DNA from: a virus | Length of the DNA stretch: 23,206 bases | IMG/VR virus record: IMGVR_UViG_3300017751_003482 | Location: 1 to 23,206 of that record | Direction: 5' to 3' (one strand) | Shown: positions 1 to 6,950 of the stretch, in pieces | Position numbering within the stretch: the first letter of the stretch is position 1 | Layout of the letters: every line of letters starts with the position of its first letter | The notes under the pieces: model-generated | What the model saw: the letters and a program-made list of their open reading frames with translations, nothing else | Told to the model about the DNA's origin: nothing | Database searches by the model: none | Position numbers and translations under genes: made by a program

Positions 1-1044
1 ATCATAGACATAGACTGCACCAGCATTTGACCCTTTGTCGTCATCTTGACCCGCACCAACAAAGATCTTGTCATCAGTAGCAGCGACCGACTGTCCAAAC
101 ACATGATAGTCTATAGGATCAAATGCTGTCAACTTAGTTGGTTGAGCAGAAAGGTCATTGGCATCATAGACATAGACTGAACCAGAATTAGTTGCGTTGT
201 CGTCATCTTGATGCGCGCCAACAATGATCTTATCAGCAGAAGTAGCAACTGAATATCCGAAAGTATCGTCCGCAGCACCATCAAACGCTGTCAACTTAGT
301 TGGTTGAGCAGATAGGTCATTGGCGTCATAGACATAGACTGAACCAGAACTAGACCCTCTGTCGTCGTCAGCATGCGCGGCGACAACGATCTTATCGGCA
401 GCAGTAGAAATCCTAAATCCGAAGAAATCGGCCGCGGCACCATCAAATGCAGTTAGTTTAGTCGGTTGAGCAGAAAGGTCATTGGCGTCATAGACGTAAA
501 TTGCACCGGAGTTAGACTCGTCACCATATGCACCAACAATGACCTTATCGGCAGCAACAGCAACTGATGAACCGAAGAAATCGGCCGCAGCACCATCAAA
601 CGCAGTTAACTCAGTTGGCGTAGCAGACAGATCGTTTAAGTCATAGACATAAACTGAACCAGAGTTGTTTCCATCTTGATCAGTAGCTGATGCTCCAACA
701 AAGATCTTGTCGCTAGTAGTTGCAACTGAGGCGCCAAAAGCATCACCCGCAGCACCATCAAACGCTGTTAATTTAGTCGGTTGAGCAGATAGATCGTTTG
801 CGTCATAAACATAAACTGATCCAGAGTTTGTACCATTGTCGTTGTCACCATATGCGCCAACGATAATCTTGTCAGCGGAAAAAGTAACAGAAGATCCGAA
901 CTGCTGACCATCCACAACACCATCAAATGCAGTTAGTTTCGTTGGTTGAGCAGAAAGATCGTTTGCGTCATAGACATAGACTGAACCAGAGTTGTTTCCA
1001 TTGTCGTCGTCATAAATTGCACCAACTACTACATAACTCGTACC
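1..1044 (-). repeat. FG-GAP beta-propeller D, highly homogeneous tandem repeat (cut by window edge)
   Basis: Seven SVYVYD motifs occur, the last one at the window edge. At DNA level the unit is about 162 bases: the gtcatagac-type landmark recurs near 1, 163, 325, 487, 640, 802 and 967. Copies are very alike, including LSAQPTKLTAFDGA and Asp-rich loops such as DNDNGTNSG. The homogeneity relative to A and B suggests recent duplication or gene conversion. Confidence 0.85.
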
Positions 1045-4000
1045 AGATTTAACCTCTTCGAACGACCAAGTGACCGCATCACCTTCCGGATCAGTAGCAG
1101 CAGCAGTAATGACAGTATCCTGACCTTGAGTCAGTGTATATGCTGCATCGACGTTAGAAACGACTGGAGCGAAGTTATGCGCTCTTGCGTCTGCTGTATC
1201 ATACATTGCAAGAGAAGATCCCAAGAATGCACGATCAGTTGGATTAGACTGGTGAATTGTATTCACCAGATTACCGCTCATGTCGTATACGCGGAGTTCG
1301 CCAGAAGCAGACTCTGATACGGTCTTACCGTAGTCGCCGACAACGATTCTGTTATTTGCAACAGAGATGCAAGTGTTTCCGGTAGATGCGATCTTTTGCA
1401 TATTCGATCCATCAAGGTCGAAGATGTAGAAGTGCTCCCCGCGATTTGCACCGACAACAACCTTTTCGTGTCCAATTGCGAGACCAGTACCGAAAGCACC
1501 GTCGTCATAGGATGTTGCTGCTGGATCATAAAGTCTTATTTCGTTAGAACCATCGAGGTCATAAAGATAAACAGATCCTGAGAAACTGTTAATAGATGGT
1601 CCGTCAGCAATAAATGCAGTAACTGCAATTTTTCCGTTACCAATAGCAATCTCATAATCACCGAATTGATCGCTCACGGTCTGACCTTCTGTAGCAGAAA
1701 TTGTATTTATGAACGTTCCCTGCATGTCGTAGATATAAACCTGACCTGAATCTGTAATGCCGTCGGCATCTGCCGTTGGAGCACCGACTACGATTCTTCC
1801 ATGACCCGCAGCAACTTTCCAACCGAATTTAGTCCAACCGTTTTGGTTTCCTGCTCCTGGTAATCCAGCAGCAGGTTCAGTAACTTTAATTTCGTTTGAA
1901 CCATCCAAGTCGTAGATGTAGAATGCTCCTACAGTAGAAGCACCTTCATAAGTACCGACGATGATCTTTCCATCGCTGATTGCAACTGATGTACCGTATA
2001 GGTTACTAGGTGCTGGAGGAGTTATCTCGATTGGTTCGTTTGTAGTTGCGAGATCGTATACGAAGACTCTCTGTTCAGTTCGTTGACCAACAACGAGAGT
2101 TGTACCGTCGATTGCCATGTTTTCGTCAGCACCGAACTGAGAATTATTATCCATACCTGCTGGGATGAACAATTCTTTTTCGTTTGATCCGTCAAGGTCA
2201 AACGCATACAACTTGTTCGAGTAGTTGTTATTTGATGCTGCTGCGATGATTCTTCCAACAGAAGTATCATTAACAACTGGTACTGGAATCTCGTAATCGA
2301 ACGTTGGTGTGACCGAAGTCGCATTACCTTCGCTGTCAGTCGCTGTAATACGCAACTGGAAGTTTGAGTCAGTAGTTCCTGGTGTTACTGTAAACACGTT
2401 ATCAGACTGTGATACTGTTACACCGTTGAGTGCAGATTCAGGAGCATATCCAGCAATCGTATTACCAAAGTAAGCATTCGGTCCCTGACCAATTAGTTTT
2501 GTCGGTTGAGCAGAAAGATCGCTTCTGTCATAGACATAGACTGAACCAGAGCCAGATCCTCCATCGTCATCAGTGTAACTACCGATCAAGATATTTGAAT
2601 CAGTTGCATAAACTGAATATCCAAAACTATCGTTCGCAGCACCATCAAACGCTGTCAACTTAGTTGGCGTTGCAGAGAGATCTGACATGTCATAAACATA
2701 TGCTGCTCCAATACTACTATTTTCACCCTGATCACCAACTACCAATATATCGTCGTCTGCGTATGCGTCAAGACCGAAAGTACTGTTCTCTTCGTGTCCC
2801 ATTACGATTACTGGTGCTTGATCAAGGTTGTTTCTATCATGGACGAATACGGCACCTTTACGAACTCCATTGCCGTCTTTGTATCGATAAGCACCAACAA
2901 TGATCTTGTCGCTGGTCAACATCAATTCGCGATCTCCAGTCTCAGTATTATCTTGATATCCTATATTGGAGACAACGGTCGGTGCCGCCGAAAGGTCGCT
3001 GACATCGTAAACATACAACCTTCCAACGTTTTGTGCTCCGAGTCCGTTATCATAATGTGTTGCTGAAACAACAAGACTTTGATTGTCTAATGCAACTACT
3101 GACCCGAATCGATCACCGCCATCGCCCAAGAACTCGCCTCCCGTCTGAGAGAGTTCAGTAGGAGATGCAGATAGATCGCTCAGAGAGTAAACATATACAA
3201 CACCATTACTATCTGGACCACCCGATGATTGTCCAACGAACAGATGAGTATCGTTTATAGCAAGACCTTCTTTACCAAAGTCACTACTCCCTTCAGGAGA
3301 AGTCAACTTAGTTGGAGCAACACTCAGATCAGATTGATCATAAACATATACTTTCCCATTCCAGGTTGATACCGCCATGTGAGAAGGAGTTACTGAAATT
3401 TCTTGACCGAACCTATCTCCGCTAGCAACATCAGATGGGTATATCTCAGTAGGAGATGAACTTAGATCTCCATTCTCATATACGAACACCGAACCTGAAT
3501 AGTTATTCTTGAGGAAGCTTCCTATCACAATCTGACTACTTCCTGCAGACGCTACTCCCTCAAACGACCAAGTGATCGCATCGCCTTCTGGATCAGTTCC
3601 GACTGCAGTAATTACAGTATCCTGACCTTGAGTCAGTTCATATGTCGAGTCAACGCCAGCGATTACTGGTGGTTGATTAACATATATGATGTTAGTTGTT
3701 ACAGTTGTTGTGTTGCCTTCCGAGTCAGTTGCTGTAATGCGCAAGTGAACGTCTGCGTCCTTAGATCCTGGTGTTACTGTAAACACGTTATCAGATTGTG
3801 TTACAGTAGTACCATCTGTTCTCAACGGAGCAGTATTTGCTGAAACTTTACTTCCAAACCTATCTTGATATACAGCATCGAATGCTGTTAACTTGGTTGG
3901 TGCTGCGGATAGATCATTTATATCGTAAATGAACGTAGAACCCGCTTGATTAGTGTCGTAAAGTGCACCGATGATAACATGATCGTCAGTTATCGCAACA

Positions 4001-5538
4001 TCTGATCCGAAGAATTCGAATTCGGTATCACCGTCATCTCCGACGAGTAATTGAGTTGCTTGAGCAGAAAGATCGTTTAGATCATAGACATAAGCAGCGC
4101 CTTGATATACCAATCCATCAATTGTTTTCCGATGAGAAGTGATTACAACTTTGTCATCATTTGCTGAAATGAATTCCCCGAAATTATCTTGACCGTGACC
4201 AGAAGGCGGAGTGGATCCATCAAACGCTGTTAGTTTCGTTGGGTCGGCAGAAAGGTCGCTTAGGTCGTAAACATAAACTGCACCAGTACCGGTACCTAGA
4301 TCGTCGTCGCCTATGGCACCAACAAATAATTTACTACTTGTCAACTCAACGTCGTTACCGAAGTAATCGTATGTACTGAGGTTTGATGGACCGATTTCAG
4401 TTGGATCAGCAGAAAGATTATTTATATCGTAAAGGTATACTATGCCTCCGTCCACGATATTCTGTCCAGCATCGTTTGTTACATCTTTCTTAGGAACACC
4501 GACAGCAAGATAACTTTCGTTCAGAGACATGTAAACCCCGAACGTGTGTTGATTACCGCGCGGATCTTCGAGTATCTTAATTGGATCAGCAGACAAATCA
4601 TTCAAGTCATAGACATATATGGCACCCGTGTACCCATTTGACGTACTAACGTACCCATCCCTTGCACCAATCACAAGTTTATTGCTATTGGTAGCGATAC
4701 TGCTTCCGAAAAAACTTCTCTCAATTTGATCAGGAGGAACTAGTTTGAATGGTTGAGCGGAAAGATCACTAGTGTCATAAACATAAACTGCGCCGCCATA
4801 GGTCAGACCGGAGTCAGTTTTGTCGCCAAATGCGCCAATGAAAATTCTTTCAGGAGTAACTAAAACTGCTCTGCCGAAACCATCGGACGCAGCACCATCA
4901 TACGCTGTCAACTTAGTTGGCGCTGCAGATAAATTGTTTGCGTTATAGACGTAAACTGAACCAGAGTCAGATCCATCGTCGTCATCGCTCGGAGAAGATA
5001 CAACCACATAACCGCCGCTTTTAATTTCCTCGAACGACCAAGTGATCGCATCACCTTCAGGATCAGTTCCGACTGCAGTAATTACAGTATCCTGACCATA
5101 CGTCAGGTTGTAAGTAGGTTGGATTCCAGAAACGAATGGTGGGAAGTTGATCATCAATTCTGGTTGGAATGATATTGTATCAATTACATAATCATCCTTT
5201 CCGTACCAACCAGTGTGGAATTTAAGGTCTGGATTGTAGTCTGCTGCGGTAGGTCGCATTGATACTGAATCGATTGCATAACCATCGACCTTACCGTTCC
5301 ATCCAGTGTGGTATTTTAGATCTGGATTATACACGGCGTCCGTTGGTTGTAACGATATTGAATCGATTACATAATCGTCGCCCTTACCGTACCATCCAGT
5401 GTGGTATTTTAAATCTTCGTTATAATCTGCAGAAACTGGTCTGAAGGAAGTTGTAACGACTACGACTCCCTCTATCTCTGCTTCAAACCAGCTTTGCTTA
5501 CTTCCTGCTAATGCCGACGTTAGGTGTCTAAAACGCAT
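1..5538 (-). CDS. Giant adhesin-like protein, FG-GAP propellers nested in Ig-like domains (3' end outside window)
   Basis: The frame is open for 1846 codons from ATG at 5538 to the window edge, so the C-terminus is missing. GGGAG lies about nine bases upstream of the ATG. Order: N-terminal stretch without an evident signal peptide (1-33), three 31-residue repeats (34-125), Ig/cadherin-like half domain, seven-unit FG-GAP propeller, second half of that domain, a second Ig-like domain with its own inserted propeller, a third propeller of a different sequence type (YDLDGSNE blades), then a third Ig-like half opening into a fourth propeller. Typical blade motifs are FGSSV, IIVGA, an Asp/Asn-rich loop such as DDDNGNNSG, and SVYVYD. 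FG-GAP propellers are known from integrin alpha chains and bacterial surface proteins, where the Asp-rich loops may bind calcium. Position after gp15 and a fibre-like gene suggests a virion appendage or adhesin. That role is inferred; the domain reading is direct. Confidence 0.85.
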   Translation of the reverse strand, partial: MRFRHLTSALAGSKQSWFEAEIEGVVVVTTSFRPVSADYNEDLKYHTGWYGKGDDYVIDSISLQPTDAVYNPDLKYHTGWNGKVDGYAIDSVSMRPTAADYNPDLKFHTGWYGKDDYVIDTISFQPELMINFPPFVSGIQPTYNLTYGQDTVITAVGTDPEGDAITWSFEEIKSGGYVVVSSPSDDDDGSDSGSVYVYNANNLSAAPTKLTAYDGAASDGFGRAVLVTPERIFIGAFGDKTDSGLTYGGAVYVYDTSDLSAQPFKLVPPDQIERSFFGSSIATNSNKLVIGARDGYVSTSNGYTGAIYVYDLNDLSADPIKILEDPRGNQHTFGVYMSLNESYLAVGVPKKDVTNDAGQNIVDGGIVYLYDINNLSADPTEIGPSNLSTYDYFGNDVELTSSKLFVGAIGDDDLGTGTGAVYVYDLSDLSADPTKLTAFDGSTPPSGHGQDNFGEFISANDDKVVITSHRKTIDGLVYQGAAYVYDLNDLSAQATQLLVGDDGDTEFEFFGSDVAITDDHVIIGALYDTNQAGSTFIYDINDLSAAPTKLTAFDAVYQDRFGSKVSANTAPLRTDGTTVTQSDNVFTVTPGSKDADVHLRITATDSEGNTTTVTTNIIYVNQPPVIAGVDSTYELTQGQDTVITAVGTDPEGDAITWSFEGVASAGSSQIVIGSFLKNNYSGSVFVYENGDLSSSPTEIYPSDVASGDRFGQEISVTPSHMAVSTWNGKVYVYDQSDLSVAPTKLTSPEGSSDFGKEGLAINDTHLFVGQSSGGPDSNGVVYVYSLSDLSASPTELSQTGGEFLGDGGDRFGSVVALDNQSLVVSATHYDNGLGAQNVGRLYVYDVSDLSAAPTVVSNIGYQDNTETGDRELMLTSDKIIVGAYRYKDGNGVRKGAVFVHDRNNLDQAPVIVMGHEENSTFGLDAYADDDILVVGDQGENSSIGAAYVYDMSDLSATPTKLTAFDGAANDSFGYSVYATDSNILIGSYTDDDGGSGSGSVYVYDRSDLSAQPTKLIGQGPNAYFGNTIAGYAPESALNGVTVSQSDNVFTVTPGTTDSNFQLRITATDSEGNATSVTPTFDYEIPVPVVNDTSVGRIIAAASNNNYSNKLYAFDLDGSNEKELFIPAGMDNNSQFGADENMAIDGTTLVVGQRTEQRVFVYDLATTNEPIEITPPAPSNLYGTSVAISDGKIIVGTYEGASTVGAFYIYDLDGSNEIKVTEPAAGLPGAGNQNGWTKFGWKVAAGHGRIVVGAPTADADGITDSGQVYIYDMQGTFINTISATEGQTVSDQFGDYEIAIGNGKIAVTAFIADGPSINSFSGSVYLYDLDGSNEIRLYDPAATSYDDGAFGTGLAIGHEKVVVGANRGEHFYIFDLDGSNMQKIASTGNTCISVANNRIVVGDYGKTVSESASGELRVYDMSGNLVNTIHQSNPTDRAFLGSSLAMYDTADARAHNFAPVVSNVDAAYTLTQGQDTVITAAATDPEGDAVTWSFEEVKSGTSYVVVGAIYDDDNGNNSGSVYVYDANDLSAQPTKLTAFDGVVDGQQFGSSVTFSADKIIVGAYGDNDNGTNSGSVYVYDANDLSAQPTKLTAFDGAAGDAFGASVATTSDKIFVGASATDQDGNNSGSVYVYDLNDLSATPTELTAFDGAAADFFGSSVAVAADKVIVGAYGDESNSGAIYVYDANDLSAQPTKLTAFDGAAADFFGFRISTAADKIVVAAHADDDRGSSSGSVYVYDANDLSAQPTKLTAFDGAADDTFGYSVATSADKIIVGAHQDDDNATNSGSVYVYDANDLSAQPTKLTAFDPIDYHVFGQSVAATDDKIFVGAGQDDDKGSNAGAVYVYD
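1045..1173 (-). other. Ig/cadherin-like domain 3, first half only in the window
   Basis: The text runs FAPVVSNVD, LTQGQDTVITAA, DPEGDAVTWSFEE and passes straight into propeller D. The second half (VSQSDNVFTVTPG-like) is not in the window and is expected just beyond the left edge. Confidence 0.65.
1174..2286 (-). repeat. Beta-propeller C, divergent FG-GAP type with YDLDGSNE blades
   Basis: Seven strand motifs are present: LYAFDLDGSN, VFVYDLATTN, FYIYDLDGSN, VYIYDMQGT, VYLYDLDGSN, FYIFDLDGSN and LRVYDMSGN. They alternate with KIIVG, RIVVGAP and KVVVGA strands. Unlike A, B and probably D, this propeller lies between complete neighbours (after Ig domain 2 and before Ig domain 3) instead of inside one. 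The blade text belongs to a different subfamily, suggesting a separate origin. Confidence 0.75.
2287..3672 (-). other. Ig/cadherin-like domain 2, split by propeller B
   Basis: The first half (3547-3672) reads PPVIAGVD, LTQGQDTVITAV, DPEGDAITWSFEG. The second half (2287-2451) resumes at YAPESALNGVTVSQSDN and continues FTVTPGTTD to ATDSEGNATS. The resumption text aligns with YAVTAGDLSGTTVSQSDN in the uninterrupted copy at the right edge, placing the insertion point directly after the TWSF strand. Confidence 0.78.
2452..3546 (-). repeat. FG-GAP beta-propeller B (seven blade motifs)
   Basis: Seven strand motifs can be counted: FVYENGD, YVYDQSD, YVYSLSD, YVYDVSD, FVHDRNN, YVYDMSD and YVYDRSD. It opens in mid-blade at SSQIVIGSF and closes with YFGNTIAG, the complementary half blade. 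Blade sequences have diverged more than in propeller D, and the Asp-rich loop is weak in blades 1 to 3. Confidence 0.8.
3679..5136 (-). other. Ig/cadherin-like domain 1, split by propeller A
   Basis: The first half (about 5017-5136) contains YGQDTVITAVGTDPEGD and ends at TWSFEE. The second half (about 3679-3840) resumes with TDGTTVTQSDNVFTVTPG and ends with ITATDSEGN. Joined, the halves match the uninterrupted domain encoded at 22910-23180, where TWSYAVTAGDLSG runs straight into TTVSQSDN. The reading is direct; the fold assignment comes from cadherin/Ig-like repeats with DPEGD and ATD-x-x-GN signatures. Confidence 0.75.
3841..5016 (-). repeat. FG-GAP beta-propeller A (seven blade motifs)
   Basis: Seven VYVYD-type strands can be counted: YVYNANN, YVYDTSD, YVYDLND, YLYDINN, YVYDLSD, YVYDLND and FIYDIND, most followed by LSA-x-PTKL-like text. 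The segment begins in mid-blade (YVVVSSPSDDDD) and ends with the FGSKVSA half of a blade, so its two ends would complete one blade together. It is flanked on both sides by halves of the same Ig-like domain. Confidence 0.8.
5164..5439 (-). repeat. Three tandem 31-residue repeats at the giant protein's N-terminus
   Basis: Residues 34-125 hold three copies of a unit with the core YNPDLKYHTGW followed by GK, D, Y and IDSIS. The repeats start at Pro34, Pro65 and Pro96. The period is 93 bases for the first two units; the third is one residue shorter. I do not recognise the family. The position before the first Ig-like domain suggests a stalk or an attachment segment, which is inference. Confidence 0.85.
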
Positions 5539-5561
5539 TTTCTATTCTCCCAAAATCCGTT

Positions 5562-5590
5562 AAAAAAAACAGAGGAACAGAATACCCCTC
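5562..5590 (-). terminator. Possible intrinsic terminator or attenuator upstream of the giant gene
   Basis: On the minus strand GAGGGG (5585-5590) can pair with TTCCTC (5572-5577) around a seven-base loop, using two G-U pairs. A run of eight T (5562-5569) follows. It lies between the 152-residue gene and the giant gene, and no TATAAATA box lies after it. If functional it would lower expression of the giant gene. The stem is modest, so confidence is limited. Confidence 0.45.
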
Positions 5591-5607
5591 CATTTCAATC
5601 TTCGTTA

Positions 5608-6066
5608 TTAAACTTCTACTGCTTCTCCGACGTAAGCACCGTAGATCGAAGAACCTACTTTCCAGAGGTTAATAATATGTGTGCCAGCAGTGCTAATGGT
5701 GTCAGGTGCTTCACCATTAATCCACTTTGTGGTTGGCCATGTGATAGCATGATTGTTGCTTACAATGTGAAGCGTAATGCTTTCACCAGAAACCCAACCT
5801 GCTGCATATGAATAAGTTGTTGCGCCTGACAGTGTATGAACTGCGAGGCTTCCGTTAGACGGATCGATTGAGACTGATGTCCCGTTAAGTGAGTCAACGC
5901 CTTCAACATAGTTGTCAGCAGTTACTGACCCAGAGAAAGTTGAAGGAACGAGGTCAGATACAGTAATTTTCTTAGATACGTCCTCACTAACATCAACGAT
6001 TGCTACAACGTCGTCGTTTGATGGAGTTCCTGAGAGTTGTGGAAGATCTGTAAATTTAATTGCCAT
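5608..6066 (-). CDS. Short fibre-like virion protein, 152 aa
   Basis: The start ATG at 6066 is preceded by AGGAGA at eight bases. Residues 1-40 (ITVSDL core, SGTPSNDDVVAIVDVSED) match the N-terminus of the 209-residue protein at 10159-10788, a module I associate with tail-fibre or tail-attached proteins of marine T4-like phages. The C-terminal half (HAITWPTTKWINGEAP, then INLWKVGSSIYGAYVGE) resembles a small C-terminal domain common at phage fibre tips. The middle is low-complexity Ser/Thr/Val text without a recognised motif. It is the first gene after a late-promoter-like box and is followed by the giant adhesin-like gene. Likely a trimeric short fibre or fibre adaptor; the role is inferred. 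Confidence 0.75.
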   Translation of the reverse strand: MAIKFTDLPQLSGTPSNDDVVAIVDVSEDVSKKITVSDLVPSTFSGSVTADNYVEGVDSLNGTSVSIDPSNGSLAVHTLSGATTYSYAAGWVSGESITLHIVSNNHAITWPTTKWINGEAPDTISTAGTHIINLWKVGSSIYGAYVGEAVEV

Positions 6067-6126
6067 TTTAGATTTCTCCTAAAATTTTTTAGTTTTAGTT
6101 TTATGACGACATTATAGGAATCTTGT

Positions 6127-6174
6127 ATTAGATTGATGATTCCAGTATAACCACCACATACATCAGAATCTAAT
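6127..6174 (-). other. Inverted repeat in the leader of the 152-aa gene
   Basis: On the minus strand ATTAGATT (6167-6174) pairs perfectly with AATCTAAT (6127-6134). A further inner stem is possible after a two-base bulge (GATG), and GTAT/ATAC can pair near the apex. There is no T-tract on either side, so it does not look like an intrinsic terminator. The leader between the TATAAATA box and the ATG is about 150 bases, much longer than the other leaders here. Confidence 0.45.
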
Positions 6175-6216
6175 TTACGAAAAAAAATGTGTGATATGAA
6201 CAAGCGATTTCTAACT

Positions 6217-6224
6217 TATTTATA
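6217..6224 (-). promoter_or_regulatory. T4-type late promoter box TATAAATA
   Basis: An exact TATAAATA on the minus strand sits just after the gp15 stop and about 150 bases before the ATG of the 152-residue gene. It probably drives the 152-residue gene and the giant gene. T4-type late promoters consist of this single -10-like box read by a phage sigma factor. Confidence 0.7.
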
Positions 6225-6236
6225 AGATTTTTTTTT

Positions 6237-6950
6237 CTAAGATGAGGCGCTGTCTTCGATACTGCTGAAAATTTCAGAACCGTCTAGACTTAGAGTGTCG
6301 ACGTCATATTGCGTAATGACAGATTGCCTTCTGGACAAATCTTTATATAGGTTAATTTTCATTTCGAAATCTAGCGTGTAGATAATAGTTCTTCTTGCTT
6401 CGAGAACTGCCTCGTAGTCGTCTGAAAAGGTGACACCCTGTAAGGTAATTGGTGTGTCTTCTTTGACATCTTCAAACTCTGTCAGCGGATTCACAGTAAG
6501 AGTATAGTGGGGTGTGAAATATGGTAGGATTTGTTCAACTACTTGTAGCGCATCGTCCTGAGACTTTGCATAAATGTTCAGTTGGAAAGAGATATTATAT
6601 GGTGAAGGACTGTATAGTTTAGAGCGAGTGCTCTCAGTATCCGTGTCACCTGCCTTTGGGCAGAAGTTCATTTTCGGTAATTGTCGAGTAGCATCATACT
6701 GCATCGCCACGATCTCGAATGACATACGAGGTAACTTGATCGCGATCTGACGTTCGTCCGCTCCAGTAGCGTTCATTTGATCAATACGCGCCAAGAAGTC
6801 TCTGCGTGGACCATAGGATAATGGCACTTTGGTTTCGCTCAAAATATTACCGGAACTGTTTTTACGAACAATGTGAATGTCATTAAACAGCGTACCGAAT
6901 ACAGCAACCGCCTTTCGTATTCTTTGATTGTAGAAATGATCACCGAACAT
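6237..6950 (-). CDS. 15: Proximal tail sheath stabilizer, gp15-like
   Basis: This 237-residue protein matches T4 gp15 (272 aa) through its length. The N-terminus MFGDHFYNQRIRKA corresponds to MFGYFYNSSFRRYA. VPLSYGPRRDFLARID corresponds to VPITYASKEHFMMKLN. VEQILPYFTPH (138-148) is nearly identical to the T4 text. In T4, gp15 forms the hexameric ring that caps the tail tube and sheath and joins the tail to the neck. Its ATG overlaps the gp14 stop by one base (TAATG), implying translational coupling. The C-terminus is shorter than T4's, lacking the Pro-rich tail. It is the last gene of the gp13-14-15 unit. Confidence 0.92.
   Translation of the reverse strand: MFGDHFYNQRIRKAVAVFGTLFNDIHIVRKNSSGNILSETKVPLSYGPRRDFLARIDQMNATGADERQIAIKLPRMSFEIVAMQYDATRQLPKMNFCPKAGDTDTESTRSKLYSPSPYNISFQLNIYAKSQDDALQVVEQILPYFTPHYTLTVNPLTEFEDVKEDTPITLQGVTFSDDYEAVLEARRTIIYTLDFEMKINLYKDLSRRQSVITQYDVDTLSLDGSEIFSSIEDSASS

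Noticed and set aside
1-1044. Regularly spaced near-identical DNA blocks that could be taken for a CRISPR or satellite array
   Set aside because: The spacing is about 162 bases, the blocks lie in one open minus-strand frame, and they encode FG-GAP blades.
4419-4426. TATAAATA box on the minus strand inside the giant gene
   Set aside because: It encodes a normal blade segment (YDINNLSA) and no gene starts after it; it is likely a chance match.
6111-6116. TATAAT sequence on the minus strand in the leader of the 152-aa gene
   Set aside because: The hexamer 17 bases upstream matches TTGACA at only three positions, and the region is AT-rich; too weak to call a promoter.
6003-6203. 66-codon minus-strand frame upstream of and overlapping the 152-aa gene
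   Set aside because: It starts at TTG with no ribosome site, overlaps the well-supported start at 6066, and shows no protein-like pattern.
6225-6236. T-rich run near the gp15 stop as a terminator
   Set aside because: The run is A-rich on the transcribed minus strand and no stable stem precedes it.
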